Shown: positions 1-9,200 of the stretch, in pieces
Position numbering within the stretch: the stretch's first letter is position 1
Layout of the letters: each line of letters opens with the position of its first letter
Assembly (NCBI GenBank): GCA_945889085.1
Contig: CAMDBM010000056.1
Coordinates: 1-12,696, forward strand
From: WLJO01 sp945889085
Lineage (GTDB): Bacteria > Actinomycetota > Acidimicrobiia > Acidimicrobiales > Ilumatobacteraceae
Direction: 5' to 3'
Length of the DNA: 12,696 nucleotides
The notes under the pieces: generated by a model
Told to the model about the DNA's origin: nothing
The model's database searches: none
What the model saw: the letters and a program-made list of their open reading frames with translations, nothing else
Position numbers and translations under genes: made by a program

Positions 1-308
1 GTCTTCTTCTTCGGCGGTGCCTTGAACGGGGCCTCGATCAGTGCCTCGAAGGCGGCCTCGTCGGGCTGCTTGGGCTCGTTGAGCCGCTGCAAGTACGCCT
101 TCAGGGCCTGACGGCCAGCGGCGACGTGGTCGCCCTTCAGGCCGACCGAGCGGGCGAGGGCGTCCTTGGCCTTGACGACGCGGTCCTTGCGCAGGGCCTT
201 CTCCTCCTCGGAGTGCTCCCGCTGGACCTTGTTGGCCTTGGATTCCTGGGCGGCAAGGCGACGGGCCTCGGCTTCCTGGAGGGGCGTGAGGTTCGATCGG
301 GTTGCCAC
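1..308 (-). CDS. Hypothetical charged (Lys/Ala/Glu-rich) protein, 5' part only
   Basis: The gene reads leftward and runs off the window edge, so only about 102 N-terminal residues are visible. I place the start at a GTG (complement of 306-308) because a good Shine-Dalgarno sequence, GAAGGAAG, lies 5 nt upstream (complement of 314-321). This is one of the few clear ribosome binding sites in the window. The frame is open from this start to the edge. The product begins MATRSNLTPLQEAEARRLAA and is rich in Lys, Arg, Glu and Ala. The first 50 residues look helical or coiled-coil-like, and the visible end carries a Pro-Lys run (APPKKK). There is no signal peptide and no membrane segment. I do not recognise the family. 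Charge and composition would suit a nucleic-acid-associated or structural cytoplasmic protein, but that is only a guess. It is divergent from the malic enzyme gene across about 120 bp. Confidence 0.6.
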   Translation of the reverse strand, partial: MATRSNLTPLQEAEARRLAAQESKANKVQREHSEEEKALRKDRVVKAKDALARSVGLKGDHVAAGRQALKAYLQRLNEPKQPDEAAFEALIEAPFKAPPKKK

Positions 309-313
309 GTTGT

Positions 314-321
314 CTTCCTTC
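314..321 (-). promoter_or_regulatory. Ribosome binding site for the leftward hypothetical gene
   Basis: On the - strand this reads GAAGGAAG, 5 nt before a GTG codon. It decides the start of the partial hypothetical gene. It stands out because most other genes here have no recognisable Shine-Dalgarno sequence. Confidence 0.5.
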
Positions 322-413
322 GGTTCGGGGAGTGCCCAGAGTTCTACGAAACCGCAGGCTAACGGCACTGCGGCATTACCCGGCACGACCGAGGCGCGAG
401 CACCCGGCGCGCG

Positions 414-419
414 TAGCCT
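414..419 (+). promoter_or_regulatory. Candidate -10 box for the malic enzyme gene
   Basis: TAGCCT ends 9 nt before the ATG at 429 and fits the actinobacterial TANNNT type of -10 box. A transcript starting 6-8 nt downstream would have a leader of three bases or fewer, which agrees with the lack of a Shine-Dalgarno sequence. The same hexamer precedes hrpA. I see no convincing -35 box. A GCCT-TT-AGGC palindrome (416-425) overlaps the site. Confidence 0.4.
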
Positions 420-428
420 TTAGGCACT

Positions 429-1841
<1,413 letters not shown>

Positions 1842-1846
1842 GCAGT

Positions 1847-2884
1847 TCACCGCAACTGAGGGATCACCTCGGCACCAACGGTCTCGATCACGCCGGCAAT
1901 GCGGTCGAGCGGCATGCCGCCCATGTCGAACATGAGCAGGTAGGTGTCGAGGTGCAGCAGTTCCTGTAACTCGCTCATGCGGTCCACCAGTTGGGCTGGG
2001 CTCCCGCACAGTGCAAGCGTTCGGCAGCGCTCGTCGAAGTCGAACTCGCCGAGGCTGACATTCGTGCGGCCGGAGGATTCCGCGATGAGCCGGTTCACCC
2101 AGTTGATGTACTCCCGGTAGCGCGGCTCCCACTCGGCCTTGCCTGTGGCGTAGTCCTTCCCAACCCAGGCGTGGCTGCACATCCCGATGCGACGCTGCTC
2201 CGGGTCTCGGCCGTTCGCCTCCCACTGCTGCTCGTACCGGTCCACGATCGGGCGGAACGCCTCGGGCGTACCGAACACGGTGGGCAGCATCAGCCACAGG
2301 CCGAGTCGGGCCGCGAGGTCGATGCTCTCCATCGACGTCCCTGCGCCGATCCACACTGGCGGGCGCGGCCACTGCAAGGGGCGCGGCTGGGTGGTGATGT
2401 TCCGGAGCGGCGCGTGATGCGTGCCTTGCCAGGTGACGTTCTCCTCGGTCCAGAGGCGCACGAGGATCTCGACGTTCTCGGCAAACACGGCCTTTGCCAC
2501 TGTGGGGTCCTGACCGAAGCCGGCGAACGTGTGCGGGAAGAACGTCCCCCGACCGAGCACCGGCTCCACCCGGCCGCCCGAGAGCAGGTCGAGCGTTGCG
2601 TAGTCCTCTGCCACGCGGACCGGATCGAGGTTGACACCGAGGGTTACGCCCGTGGACAACCGGATGTGTGACGTGCGCTCGGCAATGGCGGCCAGCACGA
2701 TCGGTGGGGAGGACAGGATGTAGTCGCAGAAGTGGTGCTCGCCGAGATGCACGCTGGAGAAACCGGCGTGTTCTGCGAGCACGGCTTGGTCCACGATGCT
2801 GCGGTGTCGCTGGGCCTGGGTCTCACGCTGCCCCGTGACCGGGTCGGTGAGATGGTCGCCGAGGGTGAGAAGCCCAACCTGCAT
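1847..2884 (-). CDS. LLM class flavin-dependent oxidoreductase (luciferase-like monooxygenase)
   Basis: This 345-residue protein has the usual length and pattern of the bacterial luciferase-like superfamily of TIM-barrel enzymes, which use reduced FMN or F420. Visible signatures are the N-terminal strand MQVGLLTLGD, GEHHF at 48-52, the segment TSHIRLSTGV with VAEDYATLDLLSGGR (about 71-105), VEPVLGRG, and PRPPVWIGAGTSMESIDLAARLG in the middle. There is no signal peptide, so it should be cytosolic. The superfamily includes FMN-dependent alkanal or alkane monooxygenases and F420-dependent dehydrogenases. Sequence alone does not decide the cofactor or substrate. The ATG at 2884 is preceded by a TACGTT box with a 6-nt spacer and no Shine-Dalgarno sequence, pointing to leaderless translation. 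It is divergent from the methyltransferase gene, and neither neighbour suggests a pathway. Its base composition matches the high-GC genes of the window. Confidence 0.88.
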   Translation of the reverse strand: MQVGLLTLGDHLTDPVTGQRETQAQRHRSIVDQAVLAEHAGFSSVHLGEHHFCDYILSSPPIVLAAIAERTSHIRLSTGVTLGVNLDPVRVAEDYATLDLLSGGRVEPVLGRGTFFPHTFAGFGQDPTVAKAVFAENVEILVRLWTEENVTWQGTHHAPLRNITTQPRPLQWPRPPVWIGAGTSMESIDLAARLGLWLMLPTVFGTPEAFRPIVDRYEQQWEANGRDPEQRRIGMCSHAWVGKDYATGKAEWEPRYREYINWVNRLIAESSGRTNVSLGEFDFDERCRTLALCGSPAQLVDRMSELQELLHLDTYLLMFDMGGMPLDRIAGVIETVGAEVIPQLR

Positions 2885-2890
2885 GTCGAA

Positions 2891-2896
2891 AACGTA
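2891..2896 (-). promoter_or_regulatory. Candidate -10 box of the oxidoreductase gene (leaderless start)
   Basis: On the - strand TACGTT is followed by exactly six bases and then the ATG at 2884. A TANNNT box at this distance would put the transcription start on or beside the A of the start codon. There is no Shine-Dalgarno sequence. No good -35 match was seen. Confidence 0.4.
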
Positions 2897-2925
2897 GCGA
2901 ACTGGGACGGTTCCCTACGATTGGC

Positions 2926-3747
2926 TTGAAGTGGAGCGATTCAAGTACGAACCACCGGCGCTGGGCGCTTGCGCCTGCACTGTCGGTTCGGCACAATACT
3001 CCGGCGGTCGAATTCCCCGATCGCGCGCGGTCTGGGGCGAGGCGGTTGGATCTCAAGGAACTTGGGTTGATCGACCCGAGAACGCACTGGTACTACCAAA
3101 CGAAACTCTTTGTCCTTCGACGAGTACTTCGCCAGTACTGCCCAGATCTCAAGAGACTGGTTGACGTTGGCTCTGGCTCCGGCTTTCTTGCCACCGAACT
3201 GGTTGATTTCAATTCAGGCCAGAGCGCTCTCTGTATCGACCCGAACTATCCGCGCGAGAGCGTCGAACACAACGGTGCCCTGCGATTTGTCAAGCACGCC
3301 CTACCAGCAGAGCTCGTCGGCACGGACGTCTTTCTGTTCGTTGACGTTCTCGAACATGTTGCGGACGACTTGGGTCTCTTGAGCCAATATCTTGCCGGCG
3401 CAGAGCGGGGAACCACGGTGGTCATCACTGTTCCCGCGTTCCAAAGTATGTGGAGCGCCCACGACGTTTACTTAGAACACCTCCGTCGGTATCGGGTGAG
3501 TGGGCTGGTTGCTGTCGTTGAGCGTGCCGGTTTGTCGATTGTGCATCGCCGGTACCTCTTTGCCTCGATCTTCCCGGCAGCGTGGATGGTCCGCTGGTTC
3601 CGCCGTTCACGCAGCGCAGCATCGGACCTTCAGCCTGTGCCAGGCATCGTCAACGCAGTACTCCGTGTTGCTCTCAACGCCGAGCATCGGCTCGGGTGGA
3701 ATCGTCTCTTCGGCCTCAGCATTCTCGTTGTCGCGAAGGTTCCGTGA
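2926..3747 (+). CDS. Class I SAM-dependent methyltransferase (start uncertain)
   Basis: In the longest form (TTG at 2926) this is a 273-residue protein. The SAM-binding motif is VDVGSGSG at 79-86, the acidic residue ending the second strand is Asp105 (ALCIDP), and the post-II segment is LFVDVLEHV at 137-145. TVPAFQSMWSAHDVYLEHLRRY (about 168-189) resembles methyltransferases often found beside polyprenyl-phosphate or surface-sugar glycosyltransferase genes. A hydrophobic stretch at 211-224 may contact the membrane. Homology-like sequence begins near residue 45. The first 40 residues look unlike a protein, and a TTG at 3046 would give a 233-residue form, so the start is open. The last codon overlaps the next gene (GTGA, 3744-3747), implying translational coupling to the YfhO-family protein. 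G+C content is about 52% in sampled lines, well below the neighbours, which suggests a different origin. The substrate is unknown; a lipid-linked or cell-surface sugar is inferred only from context. Confidence 0.82.
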   Translation: MKWSDSSTNHRRWALAPALSVRHNTPAVEFPDRARSGARRLDLKELGLIDPRTHWYYQTKLFVLRRVLRQYCPDLKRLVDVGSGSGFLATELVDFNSGQSALCIDPNYPRESVEHNGALRFVKHALPAELVGTDVFLFVDVLEHVADDLGLLSQYLAGAERGTTVVITVPAFQSMWSAHDVYLEHLRRYRVSGLVAVVERAGLSIVHRRYLFASIFPAAWMVRWFRRSRSAASDLQPVPGIVNAVLRVALNAEHRLGWNRLFGLSILVVAKVP

Positions 3748-6191
3748 GCGCGCCGAGCCGACCCTTCAATTCGGAGCTCCCCCCAAACGGCCGGGGTCAA
3801 CAGCGCGCGGTCGTGCCAGCGCGCCAGCGTCTGCTGTGGTGCCTCGGAGCAACCTTGATCGCGGTCTCTCTCCCGTTCTGGGAGATGGCGATCGGTCATC
3901 GAACGGGCATGTGGGGTGACATACCTGCCGCATACGTGCCCCGCTACATCGCCGTGTGGGGAAACCTACGGGAGGGCCAATCTCCGAACTGGTGGCGCGC
4001 GTTCTTTGGAGGCTTCAACACCCTTGGTGCGGGTCAGTCGGGAGTGCTCTACCTACCCAATTTGGTCTTCGGTTGGTTGAGTGCCGTAAACGCGTACCGG
4101 ATCTGGTTCTTTGCCCACTTGTGGCTCATGGCCGCGGGATGGTTCTTCTGGAGTTGGAGGCGCTGGAACTCGACGCTCGGTGCCGGCATCTCAGGGGTTG
4201 CGGGAGTCCTGAACGGCTACGTGATCTATCACACGCTCTTCATGCCGTTTTTTGCGGCGCTCGCCCTCTTACCTTGGGCGTTTCTTTTGTTGGACCTTCT
4301 GGTTCAGCGACGAGACCGTCGCAGCGTTGCGATGTTTGCACTCGTGCTCGGTGGAATCGTCATCTGTGGACTTCCACAATTGCTCTGGTTGCTGCTGATT
4401 GTTCTCGGTGTCTATGCACTAACCCAACTCCTGAACAAGGCCGTTCCGCTAAGCGTTTGGTTTCGTGTTTGCTCAGGGTTCGCCATCGGCGTCGCACTTG
4501 GAACAGTGCAATTGCTACCTCTCTTCCGACATAGCCAATCGAGCGTTCGTCCCAAGCTTGACAAGGAAGCAGCCTTTGCGCTCTCTGCTTCACCAAAGCA
4601 TCTCCTCACGCTCCTCTTCCCCAACGCTCTCGGCGGGGGCAACAGTGGCCTCGGCTGGCACTCGCCGTGGCTTGGTGGCGAACTCCAACACGAGGTTGCC
4701 AACTACCTCGGCATCACGTTTCTGGCATTAGCGGTAGTGGGTGTATTCCGTCTCAGGCGAAGCCCGCTCGTAATCGGAATCGGAACGCTTGCCGTCTTTG
4801 GACTACTCAGTGCACTTGGTGGGCGGACACCCGTGGGTGATTTGGCCTACCACGTTCTGCCGCTAGCCAGTCGCTTTCGGGCCTGGTCCCGCAACGAACT
4901 GTGGCTGAACATCGCAGTGGCAATGCTCGCGGGTGCCGGGGCACGCGAGGTTCAGCGTTCGCCACGCCGCACCGGATTGCAGATCTTTGTCGCAGCCGGA
5001 AGCCTGAGCCTTCTGTCACTGCTGCTTCGAGCGGTAACCAATCTCCGCGGGTCCCTCGTCGAGGGTGTCGAGGGTGTCGCCTCGTTCCAGCTTCCCTTGC
5101 TCCTGCTAGCACTGCTCGGCTTGTCTGTTCTGCTGATCGCTCGATGGAGCCAACCTGCAAAGTGGCTTCTCGCGACGGTCTGCGTTGTCGACCTGGTCCT
5201 GTTCTCCTTTGCGTCTCCCTGGAGAAGTCAAAGTCTTCCTCGCGACCTTGCAAACTCGGCCTTCTCGGCTGACCAGCCAATCTTCGGACCCGTCACAGAT
5301 CAGCCAGGTGGTCTCGATCGTTGGGCCAGCGACATTCCCGATGCCTCACGGCTCTGGCCCACGGCACTTGGCTATCCGGGCTCGTCGGTGAATGGCTACG
5401 ACCCCCTGATTCTTAGCGACTACTCCGACACCCTCGGCTACATGGCGTACAACGGATACCTGCCAGATCCGCGACTCTGGTCCGGCGGGTGGATGCCTGA
5501 CGTGTTACGTACCACCACGCTGTTGGCAAGCGGATACGCAGGAGCACCTGCCCCCGGCTGGACCGCATACGGCACGTTCGACATCTACACGCTGTACTCC
5601 TACTCACCTCGCCTCGCGGAGTCGTACCTCGTCGGCGACGTGCGCATCGGCTCGCTCGACGAGGCGCGTGCGGCGCTCATGGACTCTGGCACCGACCTCA
5701 CGCAGTACGCGTACGTCGACCGCGGCACCGTTAACACCTCGCTCGACCGGTTCGCCGGGATCAGCCGACCGGGAGCCTCCGGTGCAGTGATCTCTGGGGC
5801 GATGGGCGACGGTGGCAGCGGCACCTGGACCGTCTTCGCGGAGCGCCCCTCACTCTTCGTCACCTCGTACGCCTGGATGGAGGGTTGGCACGCAACCGTC
5901 GACGGCCAACCCGTGCCCGTGGCCCGCACCAACGCGCTCGTGCTCGGCGTGCCCGTGCCCGCAGGGTCACACCGCGTCCGGCTCACCTTCACCCCGCCCG
6001 GCTGGACTGCCGGCCGCAACATCAGCATCCTCGCGCTCGTGATCGTCGTCGGGCTGTTCCTCTCCGACATCAGCCGTCAGCGATGGGCGCGGCTGGCGCG
6101 CTCGGTCCGAACCGCTGGGAAGCAGAAAGGGGCCACTGGCGCGGAGCCGATGCGAGGTGGTGTCAAGGTTTTCACCGACCGTGCGGATTGA
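3744..6191 (+). CDS. YfhO-family multi-spanning membrane protein (GT-C type glycosyltransferase)
   Basis: I choose the GTG at 3744 (815 residues). It overlaps the methyltransferase stop as GTGA, AAGG lies 4 nt upstream, and the frame before it only shadows that gene. Hydrophobic segments near residues 28-47, 99-138, 144-187, 196-230, 239-260, 322-368, 388-402, 411-429, 449-490 and 770-785 suggest about 13 membrane spans. The first outer loop, with Asp59 in GMWGDIPAAYVPR, resembles the acidic loop of GT-C glycosyltransferases that use polyprenyl-phosphate sugars. Residues about 500-765 form a soluble, probably extracytoplasmic domain. Its end (SYAWMEGWHATVDGQPVPV, then GVPVPAGSHRVRLTF) is the typical YfhO family ending. 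A basic tail follows the last helix. Some YfhO proteins in Firmicutes glycosylate teichoic acids; the acceptor here is unknown. Base composition rises from about 50-57% G+C in the first two thirds to about 70% at the 3' end. Confidence 0.85.
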   Translation: MSAPSRPFNSELPPNGRGQQRAVVPARQRLLWCLGATLIAVSLPFWEMAIGHRTGMWGDIPAAYVPRYIAVWGNLREGQSPNWWRAFFGGFNTLGAGQSGVLYLPNLVFGWLSAVNAYRIWFFAHLWLMAAGWFFWSWRRWNSTLGAGISGVAGVLNGYVIYHTLFMPFFAALALLPWAFLLLDLLVQRRDRRSVAMFALVLGGIVICGLPQLLWLLLIVLGVYALTQLLNKAVPLSVWFRVCSGFAIGVALGTVQLLPLFRHSQSSVRPKLDKEAAFALSASPKHLLTLLFPNALGGGNSGLGWHSPWLGGELQHEVANYLGITFLALAVVGVFRLRRSPLVIGIGTLAVFGLLSALGGRTPVGDLAYHVLPLASRFRAWSRNELWLNIAVAMLAGAGAREVQRSPRRTGLQIFVAAGSLSLLSLLLRAVTNLRGSLVEGVEGVASFQLPLLLLALLGLSVLLIARWSQPAKWLLATVCVVDLVLFSFASPWRSQSLPRDLANSAFSADQPIFGPVTDQPGGLDRWASDIPDASRLWPTALGYPGSSVNGYDPLILSDYSDTLGYMAYNGYLPDPRLWSGGWMPDVLRTTTLLASGYAGAPAPGWTAYGTFDIYTLYSYSPRLAESYLVGDVRIGSLDEARAALMDSGTDLTQYAYVDRGTVNTSLDRFAGISRPGASGAVISGAMGDGGSGTWTVFAERPSLFVTSYAWMEGWHATVDGQPVPVARTNALVLGVPVPAGSHRVRLTFTPPGWTAGRNISILALVIVVGLFLSDISRQRWARLARSVRTAGKQKGATGAEPMRGGVKVFTDRAD
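5058..5078 (+). repeat. Short in-frame tandem repeat inside the YfhO-family gene
   Basis: GTCGAGGGT occurs twice in tandem, followed by a further GTC, and encodes Val-Glu-Gly-Val-Glu-Gly-Val in the loop before a membrane helix (about residues 439-445). The 9-bp unit keeps the reading frame, so copy-number change would lengthen the loop without truncating the protein. Confidence 0.6.
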
Positions 6192-6228
6192 CCGTTCGGC
6201 GACGCGACCCGGTGGTTTGCCCGGCACC

Positions 6229-6234
6229 TAGCCT
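6229..6234 (+). promoter_or_regulatory. hrpA: Candidate -10 box of hrpA (leaderless start)
   Basis: TAGCCT is followed by exactly six bases and then the ATG at 6241. This would start the transcript at the start codon and explains the absence of a Shine-Dalgarno sequence. The hexamer is identical to that before the malic enzyme gene. The 49-bp gap after the YfhO-family gene holds no clear terminator hairpin. I found no -35 box at 16-18 nt; the TTGACC at 6189 is too far upstream. Confidence 0.45.
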
Positions 6235-6240
6235 CAACAC

Positions 6241-9200
6241 ATGGCTCGCCGGCCCACTCCCGAAGACATTGAACGCCGGCGTCTGCTTGTTCCCGCCGTG
6301 TCATACCCGCCGGAGCTCCCCATTGCAGCTTGCCGGGAGCAGTTGCTCGCCACCATCGCCGACCACCAGGTGGTCATCGTTGCGGGCGAGACCGGCTCCG
6401 GAAAGAGCACACAGTTACCCAAGCTGTGCCTCGAACTCGGCCGGGGTGTCGAGGGTCTCATTGGCCACACCCAGCCGCGACGGGTGGCCGCACGCACCAT
6501 TGCCGAACGAGTCGCTCACGAACTCGGCACCCCCCTCGGCACCACCGTGGGCTACTCCGTCCGCTTTACCGACCGGGTTGGCACGGACACGCTGGTGAAG
6601 GTGATGACCGACGGCATCCTGCTCGCCGAGATCCAGCGGGACCGTCTGCTGCACCGCTACGACACGATCATCGTGGACGAGGCCCACGAGCGGAGCCTGA
6701 ACATCGACTTCCTGCTCGGCTACCTCACGCACCTGCTGCCGCAGCGACGGGACCTCAAGCTCATCGTCACGTCGGCCACGCTCGACACCGCCCGGTTCTC
6801 CCGGCACTTCGGTGGCGCGCCGGTCATCGAGGTGAGCGGCCGCTCCTACCCCGTCGACGTCCGCTACCGGCCTTATGGCGAGGAGCCCGACGACGACCGT
6901 GACCAGGTGGGTGCCATCGCCGACGCCGTCGACGAACTGTGTCACGAGGGCGAGGGGGACATCCTCGTGTTCCTCTCCGGCGAGCGCGAGATCCACGATG
7001 TGGCCGATTACCTGCGTCGATCGATCGCCGACGGCACCGGACCACGGCACACCGAGGTGCTCCCGCTCTACGCCCGCATGTCCTCGTCGGAGCAGCACCG
7101 TGTGTTCGATCAGCACACCGGTCGTCGGGTGATCCTGTCCACGAACGTGGCAGAGACCTCCATCACGGTCCCCGGCGTGCGGTACGTCATCGACGCCGGC
7201 ACGGCGCGCATCTCCCGGTACAGCAGGCGCCTCAAGGTGCAGCGCCTGCCCATCGAGCCGGTGTCGCAGGCATCGGCGAACCAGCGCGCGGGCCGCTGCG
7301 GACGAGTTGCACCGGGCATCTGCATCCGCCTCTACGGCGAGGATGACTTCGCCCAGAGGGTGCCGTTCACCGAGCCGGAGATCCTGCGCACGAACCTTGC
7401 CTCCGTGATCCTCCAAATGACGGCACTCGGGCTAGGCGATATCGCGTCGTTCCCGTTCGTGGAGCCACCCGACGCGCGCAGCGTCGCCGATGGCATCGCG
7501 CTGCTCGACGAACTCGCCGCGTTCGAACAGGTCGGGGAGCACACACCGCCGGGCGCGTCACGCCACCTCTCCCGCCTCGGCAAGCGACTCGCTCGGCTTC
7601 CCATCGACCCGCGGCTCGGCCGCATGGTGCTCGAGGCGGACCGGCTTGGCTGTGCGCGCGAGGTGATGATCGTTGCTGCCGTGCTGTCCATCCAGGACCC
7701 GCGCGAGCGGCCGGCCGAGAAACTGGAGGCTGCCACCGCAGCCCACCAACGGTTTGCGGGCGAGGACGGTTCGGACTTCCTCACGTTCGTTCGCCTGTGG
7801 GATCACCTGCGCGCACGCCAGCGGGAACTGACCGGCAACCAATTCCGGCGTCTCTGCCGTGACGAGTTCCTCAATTACCTGCGCGTGCGCGAGTGGGAGG
7901 ACCTGTTCAGCCAGCTCAGGCACATCACATCCGGGCTCGACATCCGCCTGAACACCACACCGGCGCACCCAGACCACGTGCACCAGGCGCTGCTGTCGGG
8001 TCTGCTCTCCCAGGTCGGCATGCGCGAGGGCGAGACCAAGGAGTTCCGCGGCGCGCGCAATGCGAAGTTCATGATCGGGCGTGGCTCCGCACAGGCGAAG
8101 CGGCCCGCCAAGTGGGTGATGGCGGCAGAACTCGTGGAGACAAACCGTCTCTGGGCGCGCGTCGCCGCACGCATCCAGCCCGAGTGGGCCGAGGAGCTTG
8201 CACCACATCTCGTGAAGCGCTCGTACGGAGAGCCGCTGTGGGAGGAACAGTCGGGCACCTCGACGGTGATCGAACGCGTGATGCTCTACGGACTGCCGAT
8301 CGTGGCCGGTCGCAGGGTGCTGCTGGCACGGCTCGACCGGGCACTTGCGCACCAGATGTTCGTGCGCCACGCGCTCGTGCTCGGCGAGTGGGAGCGGGAG
8401 TTCCCGTTCGTCGAGCACAACCACGAGGTACTGACCGACGTGGCCTCGATCGCGGAGCGCATCCGTCGGCTCGACCTCATCCCGACCGAGGACGACGTCG
8501 AACGCTTCTACGCCACCCGCATCCCCGACGATGTCACGTCCACCCGACATTTCGAGCGTTGGTGGCGTGATGCCGGCAGGACGAACCCGGCGCTACTCAA
8601 CCTGACGCGCGAGGAGTTGCTGAAGGGACAGGCCGACGCGCTCGAGGAGTTTCCCGCCGAGTGGGCCGACCACGAGCCCCCGCTGCCGCTCGACTACGAC
8701 TTCGACCCAGCGCACCAAGACGGCGGGATGACGGTGCGCCTCCCGCTCCTTGTGCTCAACCAGGTCGAGCCCGAGGCGTTCGGCTGGATGGTTCCCGGCC
8801 TGCGGGAGGACCTCGTGACGGCGTACTTCAAGACCCTCCCGAAGACACTGCGCCGGGAGTTGATCCCCGCAGCCGAGCACATCGGCCAGGCGGTGGAGGC
8901 GCTGCGTGACGGCCCGCGCCCCGGCGGGCCCCTGTCGTTCGCCGCTGCACTGGCACGCGAACTCACCGAGAGCAGCGGCCAGACCGTTCGTGCATCCGAC
9001 TTCGACCCCCATGCTCTTCCACCGCACCTGCGCGTCACCTTCGCGGTCGAGGACGCCGACGGGCGCGTGATCGCCCGGGACAAGGACCTCATCGCCCTGC
9101 AGTCCCGACTTCGCTCGGCAGTACGCGCCGAGATCTCCCGGGTTGCCGGCGACTTCGACCGCGACCACCTCAACGACTGGACGGTCGGCGACCTCCCCGA

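Noticed and set aside
1843..1858. CAGTT-caccgc-AACTG hairpin over the convergent stop codons as a bidirectional terminator
   Set aside because: The stem is only 5 bp with A/T pairs and no T-run on either side. It is within chance expectation.
2931..3164. 77-codon frame starting with GTG just after the TTG at 2926
   Set aside because: It is out of frame with the methyltransferase, has no recognisable features and overlaps its conserved coding region. Kept only as a note for the start problem.
3582..3743. ATG at 3582 as the start of the YfhO-family gene
   Set aside because: The extra 54 residues lie entirely in another frame of the methyltransferase and look non-protein-like. The GTG at 3744 overlaps the upstream stop as GTGA and has AAGG just upstream.
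6192..6240. Terminator after the YfhO-family gene
   Set aside because: The 49-bp gap contains only scattered GGTG/CACC matches and no stable stem followed by T residues.
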